Positions 44,258 through 52,318 of a stretch of DNA of 64,000 nt are shown here, in pieces (the stretch's first letter is position 1; every line of letters begins with the position of its first letter). The DNA lies in contig NZ_WWDL01000009.1 in the NCBI RefSeq assembly GCF_009848505.1, positions 62,001 through 126,000 of the forward strand, read 5' to 3'. The position numbers and the translations under genes were made by a program. This DNA is from Muricoccus harenae. Its GTDB lineage: Bacteria > Pseudomonadota > Alphaproteobacteria > Acetobacterales > Acetobacteraceae. Under the pieces are notes generated by a model. That model saw nothing but the letters and a program-made list of their open reading frames with translations. It was not told the origin of the DNA and made no database searches.

Positions 44258-45879
44258 GTTGCCGCGTGCTGTTCCCGAAGCTTCAGGAACTTCAGGGTCG
44301 GCCACTCCTCCTCCGCCCGGTTGCGGCGCCAGTCGCTGGTGAAGAAGGCCACCAGCGCCCCGTCATGGTCCTCCGCCGTGTCATGCGGCGCGGACTGCCG
44401 GAACTTCTCCATTGCCACTTTGTCGTCCGAGACGACCCAGCGCATCATCGCCCAAGGCGTCGCCTCATAGCGGCTCGGCACGGAGTATTCGGCCTTCAAC
44501 CGCTCGGCCAGCACGTCCAGCTGCAGCGCGCCGACCACGCCCACCACCGGCGGCGTGCCGTCCAGCGGGCGGAACAGCTGCACCACCCCTTCCTCGGCCA
44601 GCTGCTCGAGAGCGGTGCGGAGCTTCTTCCCCACCATCGCATCCTCGATCATCACCCGGCGCAGGATCTCGGGCGCGAAGCTCGGCACGCCGCGGAAGTT
44701 CAGCGCCTCGCCCTCGGTCAGCGTGTCGCCGATCCGCAGGATGCCGTGGTTGGCGATGCCCACCACATCGCCCGGCCAGGCCTCCTGGGCCACCTGCCGG
44801 TCCTGGGCGAAGAAGAACAGCGGCGCGTTCACCGGCACCTGCTTGCCCGTGCGGGTCTGGCGCAGCCGCATCCCCTTCTCCAGCCGGCCGGAGCAGATGC
44901 GGAGGAAGGCCACGCGGTCCCGGTGGTTCGGATCCATATTCGCCTGGATTTTGAAGACGAAGCCGGTGAGCGCCGGCTCCTCCGGCTGCACGCGGCGGGT
45001 ATCCGCCGGCCGCGCACCCGGCTGCGGCGCGAAGCGCGACAGCCCCTCCAGCAGATGCCCGATCCCGAAGTCGCGCAGGGCCGAGCCGAAATAGACCGGC
45101 GTCATCGTCCCCTGGCGAAAGGCCTCCAGGTCGAAGGCCGGGAAGGCCCCCGCCAGCTCCGCCCCCTCGCGCAGCACCTCGGCCTCCGCCGCCGGCACCA
45201 GCTCATCCAGCTTCGGGTCGTCCAGCCCGGAGAGCTTAACAGGGCCGGCCCCATCGGCCATCAGGTGCAGCGCCGGCTCCAACATGTCGTAGGTGCCGAG
45301 GAAGCCGCGGCCGGAACCCACCGGCCATGCGGCCGGGGTCACGTCCAGCGCCAGGGTCTTCTCGATCTCGTCCAACAGCTCGAAGACGTCCCGGCTCTCG
45401 CGGTCCATCTTGTTGATGAAGGTGATGATCGGGATGTCGCGCAACCGGCAAACCTCGAACAGCTTGCGGGTCTGCGCCTCGATGCCCTTGGCGGCATCGA
45501 TCACCATCACCGCCGCGTCCACCGCGGTCAGCGTCCGGTAGGTGTCTTCCGAGAAGTCCTCGTGGCCCGGTGTGTCGAGCAGGTTGAACACCACCCCGTC
45601 CCGCTCGAAGGTCATCACCGAGGTCGCGACCGAAATGCCGCGGTCCTGCTCGATCTTCATCCAGTCGGAGCGGGTGCGACGCCGGTCGCCCTTGGCGCGC
45701 ACCTGGCCGGCCAGCTGGATGGCGCCGCCGCGCAGCAGCAGCTTCTCCGTCAGGGTGGTCTTGCCGGCATCTGGGTGGGCGATGATGGCGAAGGCACGGC
45801 GCCGCGCGGCTTCCCGTGCCACGACGGTGGCACCCGCCGGCACCTCCGACAGGGCCTCAACTGGGGTGATCTGATCCAT
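44254..45879 (-). CDS. prfC: Peptide chain release factor 3
   Basis: This 541-residue translational GTPase recycles RF1/RF2 after termination. The G1 motif AHPDAGKTTLTE is near residues 36-47. G2/G3 are in RGISVATSVMTF and LLDTPGHEDFSEDTYRTL, and G4 is NKMDRESRDVFE. The domain II/III text (LTGFVFKIQANMDPNHRDRVAF, VGVVGALQLDVLAERLKAEY) is the RF3-specific arrangement, distinct from EF-G. It is preceded by an efflux gene 43 bases upstream and coupled to the HAD gene by GTGA. Confidence 0.96.
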   Translation of the reverse strand: MDQITPVEALSEVPAGATVVAREAARRRAFAIIAHPDAGKTTLTEKLLLRGGAIQLAGQVRAKGDRRRTRSDWMKIEQDRGISVATSVMTFERDGVVFNLLDTPGHEDFSEDTYRTLTAVDAAVMVIDAAKGIEAQTRKLFEVCRLRDIPIITFINKMDRESRDVFELLDEIEKTLALDVTPAAWPVGSGRGFLGTYDMLEPALHLMADGAGPVKLSGLDDPKLDELVPAAEAEVLREGAELAGAFPAFDLEAFRQGTMTPVYFGSALRDFGIGHLLEGLSRFAPQPGARPADTRRVQPEEPALTGFVFKIQANMDPNHRDRVAFLRICSGRLEKGMRLRQTRTGKQVPVNAPLFFFAQDRQVAQEAWPGDVVGIANHGILRIGDTLTEGEALNFRGVPSFAPEILRRVMIEDAMVGKKLRTALEQLAEEGVVQLFRPLDGTPPVVGVVGALQLDVLAERLKAEYSVPSRYEATPWAMMRWVVSDDKVAMEKFRQSAPHDTAEDHDGALVAFFTSDWRRNRAEEEWPTLKFLKLREQHAAT

Positions 45880-45922
45880 GGGCGTTATCTGGCGAGGTTA
45901 CGCGCGCGGTGCAACACGCGCG

Positions 45923-47092
45923 TCACCCGTAACGGCGCCGAAGCTGATTCAGCAGCACCGTCATCACCGCCCCGAACAGGATCACCGCCGCCACCGGGCC
46001 AGGGGTGCCATCGGCGAAAATGCCGACTGCCGTGCTGCCAATCGCGGCGACGGCGAATTGCATGGTCCCCAGCAGGGCGGATGCCGTCCCCGCCCGCTGT
46101 CCGTGCCGCCCGAGCGCTCCCACGGCTGAATTCGGCAGCACCATGCTGCTCGCCGCCATCAGAAGCACGATCGGCGGGAAAAATCCCCAGAGACCGCCCC
46201 ATCCGGTCCAGCTCAGTACCGCGAGCAGCAGCGAGGCCCCCAGCATGGCCGATGAGGCGATGGTCAGCACCCGGCCCGAGCCAAGGCGCCCCACCAGCCC
46301 GGGGTTAAGCTGTGCCCCCCCGACAAAGCCGAAGGCCGAGCAGCCGAAGATCACCGCGAACTGCCCGGGCGTGATCCCGAAATGCTCGATGAATATGGCT
46401 GGCGCCCCGCTGATATACGCAAACATCCCGAACATCACCGCCGAGCCCAGCAGCGCGTGGGTCAGGAAGACCGGCTCGGACACCACCCGCCAGTAGCCGC
46501 GCAGCATCGCCGCCGGGCCGAGCCGCTGCCGCTTCTCCACCGGCAGCGTGTCCGGCAGGAACCGCCAGACCAGCAGGCAGGACAGGGCGCCATAGGCGGC
46601 CATCACCCAGAAGATAGAGCGCCACCCCGCCAGGCCGAGCAGCAGCCCGCCCAGCGAAGGCGCCAGGATCGGCGCAGCCCCCATTACCAGGATCAGCCGC
46701 GACATCAGCCGCGCCGCCTCAAGCCCCGTCGCGATATCGCGCACCACGGCGCGCGGGATCACGGAACTCGCCGAGCCACCGAAGGCCGCTAGGCAACGGA
46801 AGGCGGCAAGCCAGCCTATGTCCGGCGCGAGTGCGCAGCCCACCGAGGCAAGGGTGTAGACCACTGTTCCCACCATCAGCGGCCCGCGCCGGCCGAAGCG
46901 GTCGGACAGCGTGCCCTGGGTCACCTGCCCCACCGCCAGGCCGATAAACCAGGAGGCCAGGGTCAGCTGGGCGCTGCCGGGGCCGGTGCCGAACTCCGCC
47001 TCCATGTTGGGAAACGCCGGCAGGTACATGTCCGTCGAGACGGGGCCGATAGCTGTCAGGAAACCGAGCAGCAGCGGAAGCCAGGACGGCAT
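45923..47092 (-). CDS. Bcr/CflA-family multidrug efflux MFS transporter
   Basis: The 389-residue inner-membrane protein has twelve predicted helices. It shows the family signature FLTAIGPVSTDMYLPAFPNMEAEFG (residues 11-35) and the MFS loop GQVTQGTLSDRFGRRGPLMVG. RAVVRDIATGLEAARLMSRLILVMGAAPILAPSLGGLLL, the DHA1 antiporter motif region, is also present. Export of drugs or metabolites by proton antiport is likely. It lies upstream of prfC on the same strand. A Fur-box-like site lies about 110 bases upstream of its start but nearer to the divergent unknown gene. Confidence 0.9.
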   Translation of the reverse strand: MPSWLPLLLGFLTAIGPVSTDMYLPAFPNMEAEFGTGPGSAQLTLASWFIGLAVGQVTQGTLSDRFGRRGPLMVGTVVYTLASVGCALAPDIGWLAAFRCLAAFGGSASSVIPRAVVRDIATGLEAARLMSRLILVMGAAPILAPSLGGLLLGLAGWRSIFWVMAAYGALSCLLVWRFLPDTLPVEKRQRLGPAAMLRGYWRVVSEPVFLTHALLGSAVMFGMFAYISGAPAIFIEHFGITPGQFAVIFGCSAFGFVGGAQLNPGLVGRLGSGRVLTIASSAMLGASLLLAVLSWTGWGGLWGFFPPIVLLMAASSMVLPNSAVGALGRHGQRAGTASALLGTMQFAVAAIGSTAVGIFADGTPGPVAAVILFGAVMTVLLNQLRRRYG

Positions 47093-47200
47093 GGGGATCC
47101 TCGGGGGCGGGGCGGTCTCTTGCTGCGCCGCAGCGAGGCATCTGAGAAGCCCCCTTCATCGCCGGGGCGCCATGCATCGCGTCAGCAGCCACATTGAACT

Positions 47201-47215
47201 TGCGAACGATTATCA
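47201..47215. promoter_or_regulatory. Fur-box-like inverted repeat upstream of an unknown gene
   Basis: TGCGAACGATTATCA matches the 7-1-7 Fur consensus (TGATAATNATTATCA) at 11 of 14 scored positions; the right half-site is perfect. It lies 43 bases before the start of the unknown gene at 47258 and about 110 from the divergent MFS gene. Iron (or zinc/manganese) control of one or both is inferred. Confidence 0.5.
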
Positions 47216-47257
47216 TTCCAGGCAACCTCCGGCACGCCCAGTACGGAGATTCAAGCC

Positions 47258-47704
47258 ATGGCCACTCGCGGCATTCCCACCTGGCCCTGGAGCGGCACCG
47301 CACCCGAAGAGCTTCCGCCCGCCGAGGCCGTGCTGCTGGATGCCTGCCGCGCCTGGGTCGAGGCGACGCGGACCGGCAGTGCCCCGCTCGTCGCGCTGCG
47401 CCTGCCCCTGGTCACGGAGGGAATCGCCGAGGCCGCCGGTCCACTGGACGCGGTGCTGCGCGCCCTGGCCTGCCCGGGTTCGATGGGATGCCGCCTCTGC
47501 CCGCGTGTCACCCCGGCGGAGGGGACGCTGCTGATCGGGCTTGGCCTCGCCCAGCGCGCCACCCGGCGCGAGGCGCTCGCCGCCTTCCTGCAGCTCGCGC
47601 CGCCGGCCCCGGCCTATGCGGCGATCGGCCCTGCCCTGACGGTCGCCCTGATGATGCGCCGTGCCGGGCTGCTCATGGCCAATCCCCTCCGCGCGACGTC
47701 CTAA
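47258..47704 (+). CDS. Uncharacterised 148-residue protein, possibly iron-regulated
   Basis: The product (MATRGIPTWPWSG...) is Ala/Leu/Pro-rich with four Cys. One is near the N-terminal third; the others are clustered as ACPGSMGCRLCPRV (72-85), which resembles a metal- or cofactor-binding turn. No signal peptide is evident; a hydrophobic C-terminal stretch (ALTVALMMRRAGLLM) is too short to be a clear membrane helix. GGAG lies 10 bases before the ATG, and a Fur-like site precedes it. I do not recognise a family. Confidence 0.65.
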   Translation: MATRGIPTWPWSGTAPEELPPAEAVLLDACRAWVEATRTGSAPLVALRLPLVTEGIAEAAGPLDAVLRALACPGSMGCRLCPRVTPAEGTLLIGLGLAQRATRREALAAFLQLAPPAPAYAAIGPALTVALMMRRAGLLMANPLRATS

Positions 47705-47747
47705 AGTCGCGCGGGCGCCGGATCACGGGAAAGCTCAGGAAAGGAGT

Positions 47748-47768
47748 GCGGCGGGCCCAGCCCGCCGC
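47748..47768 (-). terminator. Terminator hairpin after the DUF882 gene
   Basis: GCGGCGGG (47748-47755) and CCCGCCGC (47761-47768) form a perfect 8-bp stem with a five-base loop. On the minus strand ACTCCTTTCC follows. It lies 8 bases past the stop of the cell-wall peptidase gene, in the gap to the convergent unknown gene. Confidence 0.5.
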
Positions 47769-47776
47769 CTCCGCGA

Positions 47777-48370
47777 TCACCAGCGGCGCGACTGGCCGCA
47801 ATCGAGATGCACGAAGCCGTCGCGCCGGTAGAGGCCGACACCCCCCAGCCCCATGGTCGCCGCCAGCCGCGCCATGGCATAGGAATCCCGCCCCGGTATC
47901 CGCATGTCGCCGGCCATGCCCGACATGTGCAGCGACACGGTCGAGACACGGCCGGAGCGGCGCGCAGTCGCGGCATTCGTCTCGGGCGAGCGGTAGCCGC
48001 TGATCACCTGGAAGGCCTCGTTCGCCTCCATCCGTGCCGCCACGGCATTCATCACGTCGAAAAGGCGCGGATCCATCGGCGTCACCTCCTCCCGCGAGAG
48101 GTCGCGGAACACCCAGTCCAGCTTCCGCAGCGCCTCGGTGACATAGCGCCCATCGGCAAAATAGACGCCCGAAAAGGAATCGCTCGTATAGGCGCGCTGG
48201 ACGGAAACGCGCCGCGTGCCGCGCGCCACCTGCGCCTCGGCCCCGCCGGGTACGGTGCAGGCGAGCAGCCCCAGCCCGGCGCCGATCAGCGACCGCCGCC
48301 CCAGCCGCGCATCGGCGCAGCAGGGGCATTCCGGCTCATGGGGGCGATTACCCTGCAGCACGCGGATCAC
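47777..48370 (-). CDS. DUF882 (MepK/YcbK-like) murein peptidase, Tat- or Sec-exported
   Basis: The 197-residue protein has an N-terminal export signal with a twin-arginine-like segment (GRRSLIGAGLGLLACTV) and a signal cleavage site near AEA. The peptidase M15-like domain has SGYRSPETNA, SLHMSGMAGDMRIPG (zinc His/Asp) and GFVHLDCG (second zinc His). E. coli MepK cuts 3-3 cross-links in peptidoglycan. Its ATG overlaps the stop of the L,D-transpeptidase gene (ATGA), the enzyme that makes 3-3 links, so the pair would make and cut the same bond type. Confidence 0.85.
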   Translation of the reverse strand: MIRVLQGNRPHEPECPCCADARLGRRSLIGAGLGLLACTVPGGAEAQVARGTRRVSVQRAYTSDSFSGVYFADGRYVTEALRKLDWVFRDLSREEVTPMDPRLFDVMNAVAARMEANEAFQVISGYRSPETNAATARRSGRVSTVSLHMSGMAGDMRIPGRDSYAMARLAATMGLGGVGLYRRDGFVHLDCGQSRRW

Positions 48371-49917
48371 CGTGCATTCCCCCCGGCTGCCGCGACGCGC
48401 ACCCCGCCGCGGTCCATCTCGCGGACATAGGCGGTGTCCAGCCCGTAGATGTCGGGCCGGATCCGCACGCGCGACCCCTCCACGACGACGGTGCTGTAAT
48501 GCAGCCGCACCGGCAGGCTGCGCCGCAGCCCGACCGACTGGGTCTGGCGGCTGTCATAGGCGCGCTGCACCCGTGCCGCGTCCCAGCCCATGCCTTCGAA
48601 TACGAGGTTCAGCAGATCGTTCGGCCGCTCCAACCGGATGCAACCGGAGGAGAAGGCGCGGTCCGGCCGCCGGAACAAGGCGCGGTCCGGTGTGTCATGC
48701 AGATAGATGTCTTCGGAATTGGGCATGATGAACTTGATTCGTCCGAGCGCGTTGTCGTCGCCGGCGTCCTGTCGGATGAGATAGGGAAAACGGTCCGTCC
48801 GCACGGCGGACCAGTCCACGGTGGTGGGATCGACCTGCACGCGCTCGCCGCCCACCACGCTGTAGAGGCGGAAGCCCTTCGCGGTCATTCCCGCCGCGTC
48901 GCGGCGGAAGCGGGGCAGCAGGTCCTCGCGCGCATTGCGCTCGGGCACGCCCCAGGCCGGGTTGAACTGCACGGTGGTCATGCGGGCGCGCATGGTCGGC
49001 GTGGCGCGGGCGGGCTTGCCGACGATCACGTTCATCTGCAGCAGCACACGCGACCCCTCCTGCACCGTCAGCAGGTATTCGGGGATGTTCACCTCGATCC
49101 GGCGCTCATCGCCCGGCCGCAGGGCGTTGCGCCGCATGTCCAGCGCCGCGCGGATCTGCGCCACGCGGGCGGAGGCGGGGCGATTCAGCACGGCCTGGCT
49201 GATCGCGCCGACGCGCCCATCGACTTCGAGCCCGTTCGCCGCCTGCCAGCGCCGCACGGCCGCCTCCAGCGGCGCGTCATAGGTGGCCCCGCCGTCCCGC
49301 GCCGCCGCCAGCACCGGATCCTCTGCCTTCAGCCGCGCCCGCAGCGCCGGGATGCGCGCGGCATCCACCGTGCCGGGCTCCAACGTCGCGACGCCGGGCG
49401 GAATGGGCTGCCAGCCACCGCTGGCCACCATGCCGCCCGCCTTGGCCAGCTCCGTGCGAAGCACCGCCGCGCCTTCGGGCAGGTCCACGGCACGGTCGAA
49501 CAGCTGCGCCGGCTCGGGCGCGCCGACCAGCTCCGCCTGCCAACGCGGGAAGTCGGCCGCAGCCGGATCGCGCAGGATGTCACCACGCCCGCTCGGCTGG
49601 CGAAGCCGACCGAGCACCAGATCGCCGAGCGCCGCATTCGCCGCGTGATAGACCGCCGCATGGAAGGCCGCCGGCTCGCTGGAGCCCATGGCGTCCGGCG
49701 GGATCGCATAAGCGGCGATGTCCAGCCCGTCATGGTTGAGCTTCCGCAGCCGAGCCGCGAGGCGGAAGACAGAGTCCCAACTCCGCGGGCCGGGCCCTGC
49801 TGGCTGGATCGGCACCGCATCCGCGGTCGGATCCAGGGACGAAGCTGGGGACTGGCCATGGCCAAGCGCCGGAAGCAGCCCCGCGAGGAGGCCGGAGAAG
49901 GCGTCACGTCTTCGCAT
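48367..49917 (-). CDS. L,D-transpeptidase (YcbB/LdtD-like)
   Basis: The 516-residue exported protein starts MRRRDAFSGLLAGLLPALG, a signal peptide, and contains a peptidoglycan-binding domain (AVRRWQAANGLEVDGRVGAISQAVLNRP, about 235-262). The YkuD catalytic domain has the His in YLHDTPDRALF and Cys426 in FSSGCIRLERPNDLL. It forms meso-DAP 3-3 cross-links or attaches proteins to peptidoglycan. Length and domain order match the long YcbB type. It is translationally coupled to the DUF882 peptidase downstream. Confidence 0.93.
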   Translation of the reverse strand: MRRRDAFSGLLAGLLPALGHGQSPASSLDPTADAVPIQPAGPGPRSWDSVFRLAARLRKLNHDGLDIAAYAIPPDAMGSSEPAAFHAAVYHAANAALGDLVLGRLRQPSGRGDILRDPAAADFPRWQAELVGAPEPAQLFDRAVDLPEGAAVLRTELAKAGGMVASGGWQPIPPGVATLEPGTVDAARIPALRARLKAEDPVLAAARDGGATYDAPLEAAVRRWQAANGLEVDGRVGAISQAVLNRPASARVAQIRAALDMRRNALRPGDERRIEVNIPEYLLTVQEGSRVLLQMNVIVGKPARATPTMRARMTTVQFNPAWGVPERNAREDLLPRFRRDAAGMTAKGFRLYSVVGGERVQVDPTTVDWSAVRTDRFPYLIRQDAGDDNALGRIKFIMPNSEDIYLHDTPDRALFRRPDRAFSSGCIRLERPNDLLNLVFEGMGWDAARVQRAYDSRQTQSVGLRRSLPVRLHYSTVVVEGSRVRIRPDIYGLDTAYVREMDRGGVRVAAAGGNAR

Positions 49918-50073
49918 GCCGGAGGCATAGCGCCGCCGGTGCCCCGCTGCAAAGGCGAATACGCCGTCGGAGCGAGGGCGACGCGCCAGTGGCAGCTTCG
50001 GCCGCGGCGTGCCAGAGAATTCCGCCTACCCCACCCGCTTGATCCCGGCGCCGAAGGCCGCGACCTTGGCGCC

Positions 50074-51485
50074 ATGTCGCAAACCGCCCCTGCCGAAGAC
50101 GCTTCCGACCCGTCCTGGGCCGCCGCCGCCCACTTCCTGGAAGGGCGCGTGCCACCCGGTCTGCGCGTCATCGCCCCAGCCAGCTTCGCCCCGGTGCTCG
50201 GCCCGCTCGCCGAGCCCGACCCCGCCACCGTGCCGGACTGGGCGGTGGTGGCGCTGCGCGTTGCGGAGACGCCACCCGCCCTGCTGCGCCTGCTGCTCGC
50301 CCGCACCACGCCCGTCTTCGCCAATGACGGCTTCGTGGTCTTCTCCCGCCGGCCAACCTTCGGCCTCGCCGATATGCGTAGCTCCGCGCCCGTGCGCGCC
50401 CTTGCCGAACGCGCCACCGGGCTGGAGCAGCCCCCGGCCCCCACGCTGATCGTAAGCGAGCATCCCGAAGGCCACGCAGACACCCGAGGCCACCATGGGG
50501 CCTCTCGCACCGCCTGCCGCGCCCGACATCCCGCGCGCCAGCATGCCGCCCGAAGCGCTGTCGCTCCGCATCCCGCCCGCACCCGGCCAAGCGCCGACGC
50601 TTCCCGCCGGCCTGCCGCCGGAGCCACTGGCGCTCCGCGTCCTGCCGGCCGAGGACCGCCCCGCCTCGCCAGCCAGCCTGCCGCCGGAGGCCCTCGCCCT
50701 CCGCGTCCCACCGGTCGCGCCGGCAGCCATGCCCGACCAGCCCCCCGCGCCGCCCTCCAGCCGTCCACCGGAGGGATTGGGACTTCGCATCCCGCCGGCC
50801 GCGCCTGCGGCATCGCCAGTGCAACGCCCAGCGCTTCCCTCCAGTCTCCCGCCCTGGATCGCCGTCTCGACACCCCGCCCGTCCGCCGCGTCGGAGCCCG
50901 GCATTGCAACGCCCCCGCTTCCGGCGGCACCGCGCCCCACGGCCGCAACCGCCTGGGGCGGCCTGCCCGCACGCATCGCGGAACTGCTGGGCGATTGTGC
51001 CGGCCGGCGGGTCGCGGCCTTCGGCGGAACCGGCCTGGCCGCTGCCTCCCTGGCTGCATCCGCCCTCGTCTCGGACGCCGCCCAGGATCTTCCGGAGGCC
51101 TGCTTCGACGTCGCGATCCTCACCGCTGACGGCAGTCTCGCGGCCGACGCCGCCCGCGCCGCGCGCCTGCTCCGGCCTGGCGCCCAAGTCCTGGCAGTGG
51201 TGGAGAATGCTGACTCCCTGGGCCGCCGCCTCGCCGCCGCCCTTTGGGCGTCCCGCACCGCGCACCGGCATCTCCGCCGCCGCCCTTCGCGGCGCGCTGC
51301 ACGCGGCGGAGCTCCTGCCCCTGCGGCTGGAAGGCCATTCGCTGGACACATGGCGCGCGACGGCCGACGCCCCGCCTGCCGGCCTCGCCGCGGATGACGC
51401 CGCCTCCGCCCTGCTCGAGGAAGCGGGAGAGGCCGCCGGTCCCCGCCACGCCGCATGGCTCCTCTGCCTCGCCCGGAGGCCCTGA
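50074..51485 (+). pseudogene. Methyltransferase-like repeat protein broken by two +1 frameshifts
   Basis: Three consecutive frames read as one protein. Frame 1 runs from ATG 50074 (MSQTAPAEDASDP) to about 50463, with VRAETPPALLRLLLARTTPVF-type text. Frame 2 runs from about 50467 to 51247 and holds four PPEALALRVPP-like Pro-rich repeats, then a Rossmann-like GDCAGRRVAAFGGTGLAAAS and CFDVAILTADGSLAADAARAARLLRPGAQVL. Frame 3 runs from 51249 to a stop at 51485 (LRGALHAAELLPLRLEGHS). Both switches need removal of one base, at CCC 50464-50466 and GGG 51246-51248. Corrected length is 469 residues. It resembles SAM-methyltransferases; function unknown. Confidence 0.7.
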
Positions 51486-51558
51486 ACCCTCCACCCCGGC
51501 TGGCGGCGCGGCCGGCTGCGTATAATCTGGGGGCGGAATCGAAGGAGCCGTCAGGCGC

Positions 51559-52278
51559 ATGACCTGGTCCATCGTGGCCCATGACCCCGCGAGCGGCGCC
51601 TTCGCCGTGGCCGTGACGACCTGCAATTTCGCGGTGGGCGCCTCTTGCCCCCATGTCAGGGCGGGGGTTGGCGCGGTCTCCACCCAATCCTTCACCAACC
51701 GCTATCTGGGCCCGGCCGTGCTGGACGGGCTCGCACGCGGCCTCGCCCCCGCCGCCGCCATCGAGGGCGCGCTGGCCGGAGACGAGAACCGGCACCTCCG
51801 ACAGATCCATGCGGTCGATCGCTTCAGCCGTAGCGCTGCCTTCACCGGCGAGAACTGTGTGGAATGGGCGGGGGACCGCGCCTCATGCGGCTTCTCCGTC
51901 GCCGGCAACATGCTTGCGGGCCCTGCCGTGCTGCATGACACGGTCGCCGCCTTCGCAGCCCATGGCGACCGCCCCCTGCCCGAGCGCCTGGCCCTGGCCC
52001 TGGACGCCGGGGAAGCCGCCGGCGGCGACCGGCGCGGCCGGCAATCCGCCGCGATGAAGATCGTGACGAGCGAGGACTTTCCGGATCTCGACATCCGTGT
52101 GGACGACCACACCGCCCCTCTCGAGGAGCTGACGCGCCTGCTCGCCATCTGGCGGCGCGACCGCGCCCCCTTCCTGGACCGGCAGCCGAGCAAGGCGAAC
52201 CCTTCCGGCCAAGTGGACATGGAGGCTGTCGAGGCTGCCTGGAAAGCCTCCGGCATGGACCTGCGCTTCCGCCGCTGA
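51559..52278 (+). CDS. DUF1028-family protein
   Basis: The 239-residue protein begins MTWSIVAHDPASGAFAVAVTT with the N-terminal Ntn-like strand and the Gly-rich RAGVGAVSTQSFTN. It continues with SVAGNMLAGPAVL and GGDRRGRQSAAMKIV, all DUF1028 hallmarks. The fold is Ntn-hydrolase-like, but the catalytic N-terminal nucleophile is not established. In many genomes it is near amidohydrolases or peptidases. Here it follows the broken methyltransferase-like gene by 73 bases and is convergent with the GGDEF-EAL gene. Confidence 0.88.
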   Translation: MTWSIVAHDPASGAFAVAVTTCNFAVGASCPHVRAGVGAVSTQSFTNRYLGPAVLDGLARGLAPAAAIEGALAGDENRHLRQIHAVDRFSRSAAFTGENCVEWAGDRASCGFSVAGNMLAGPAVLHDTVAAFAAHGDRPLPERLALALDAGEAAGGDRRGRQSAAMKIVTSEDFPDLDIRVDDHTAPLEELTRLLAIWRRDRAPFLDRQPSKANPSGQVDMEAVEAAWKASGMDLRFRR

Positions 52279-52318
52279 CTGATCACGTACGGCCGGAGCC
52301 GCCCGCGGGTACCGCCGC

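Noticed and set aside
45900-45923. Hairpin ACGCGCG/CGCGCGT in the MFS-prfC gap as a terminator
   Set aside because: The 7-bp stem has a long loop and no T tract, and the two genes are only 43 bases apart. It is not distinctive in such GC-rich DNA.
44266-46308. 680-codon plus-strand frame opposite prfC
   Set aside because: It mirrors prfC and part of the MFS gene, both with complete motifs. No start signal or recognisable domain supports it.
48499-51129. 876-codon plus-strand frame running opposite the L,D-transpeptidase into the methyltransferase-like gene
   Set aside because: Its first half is antisense to the transpeptidase. Only the part from ATG 50074 is protein-like, and that is reported as the frameshifted gene.
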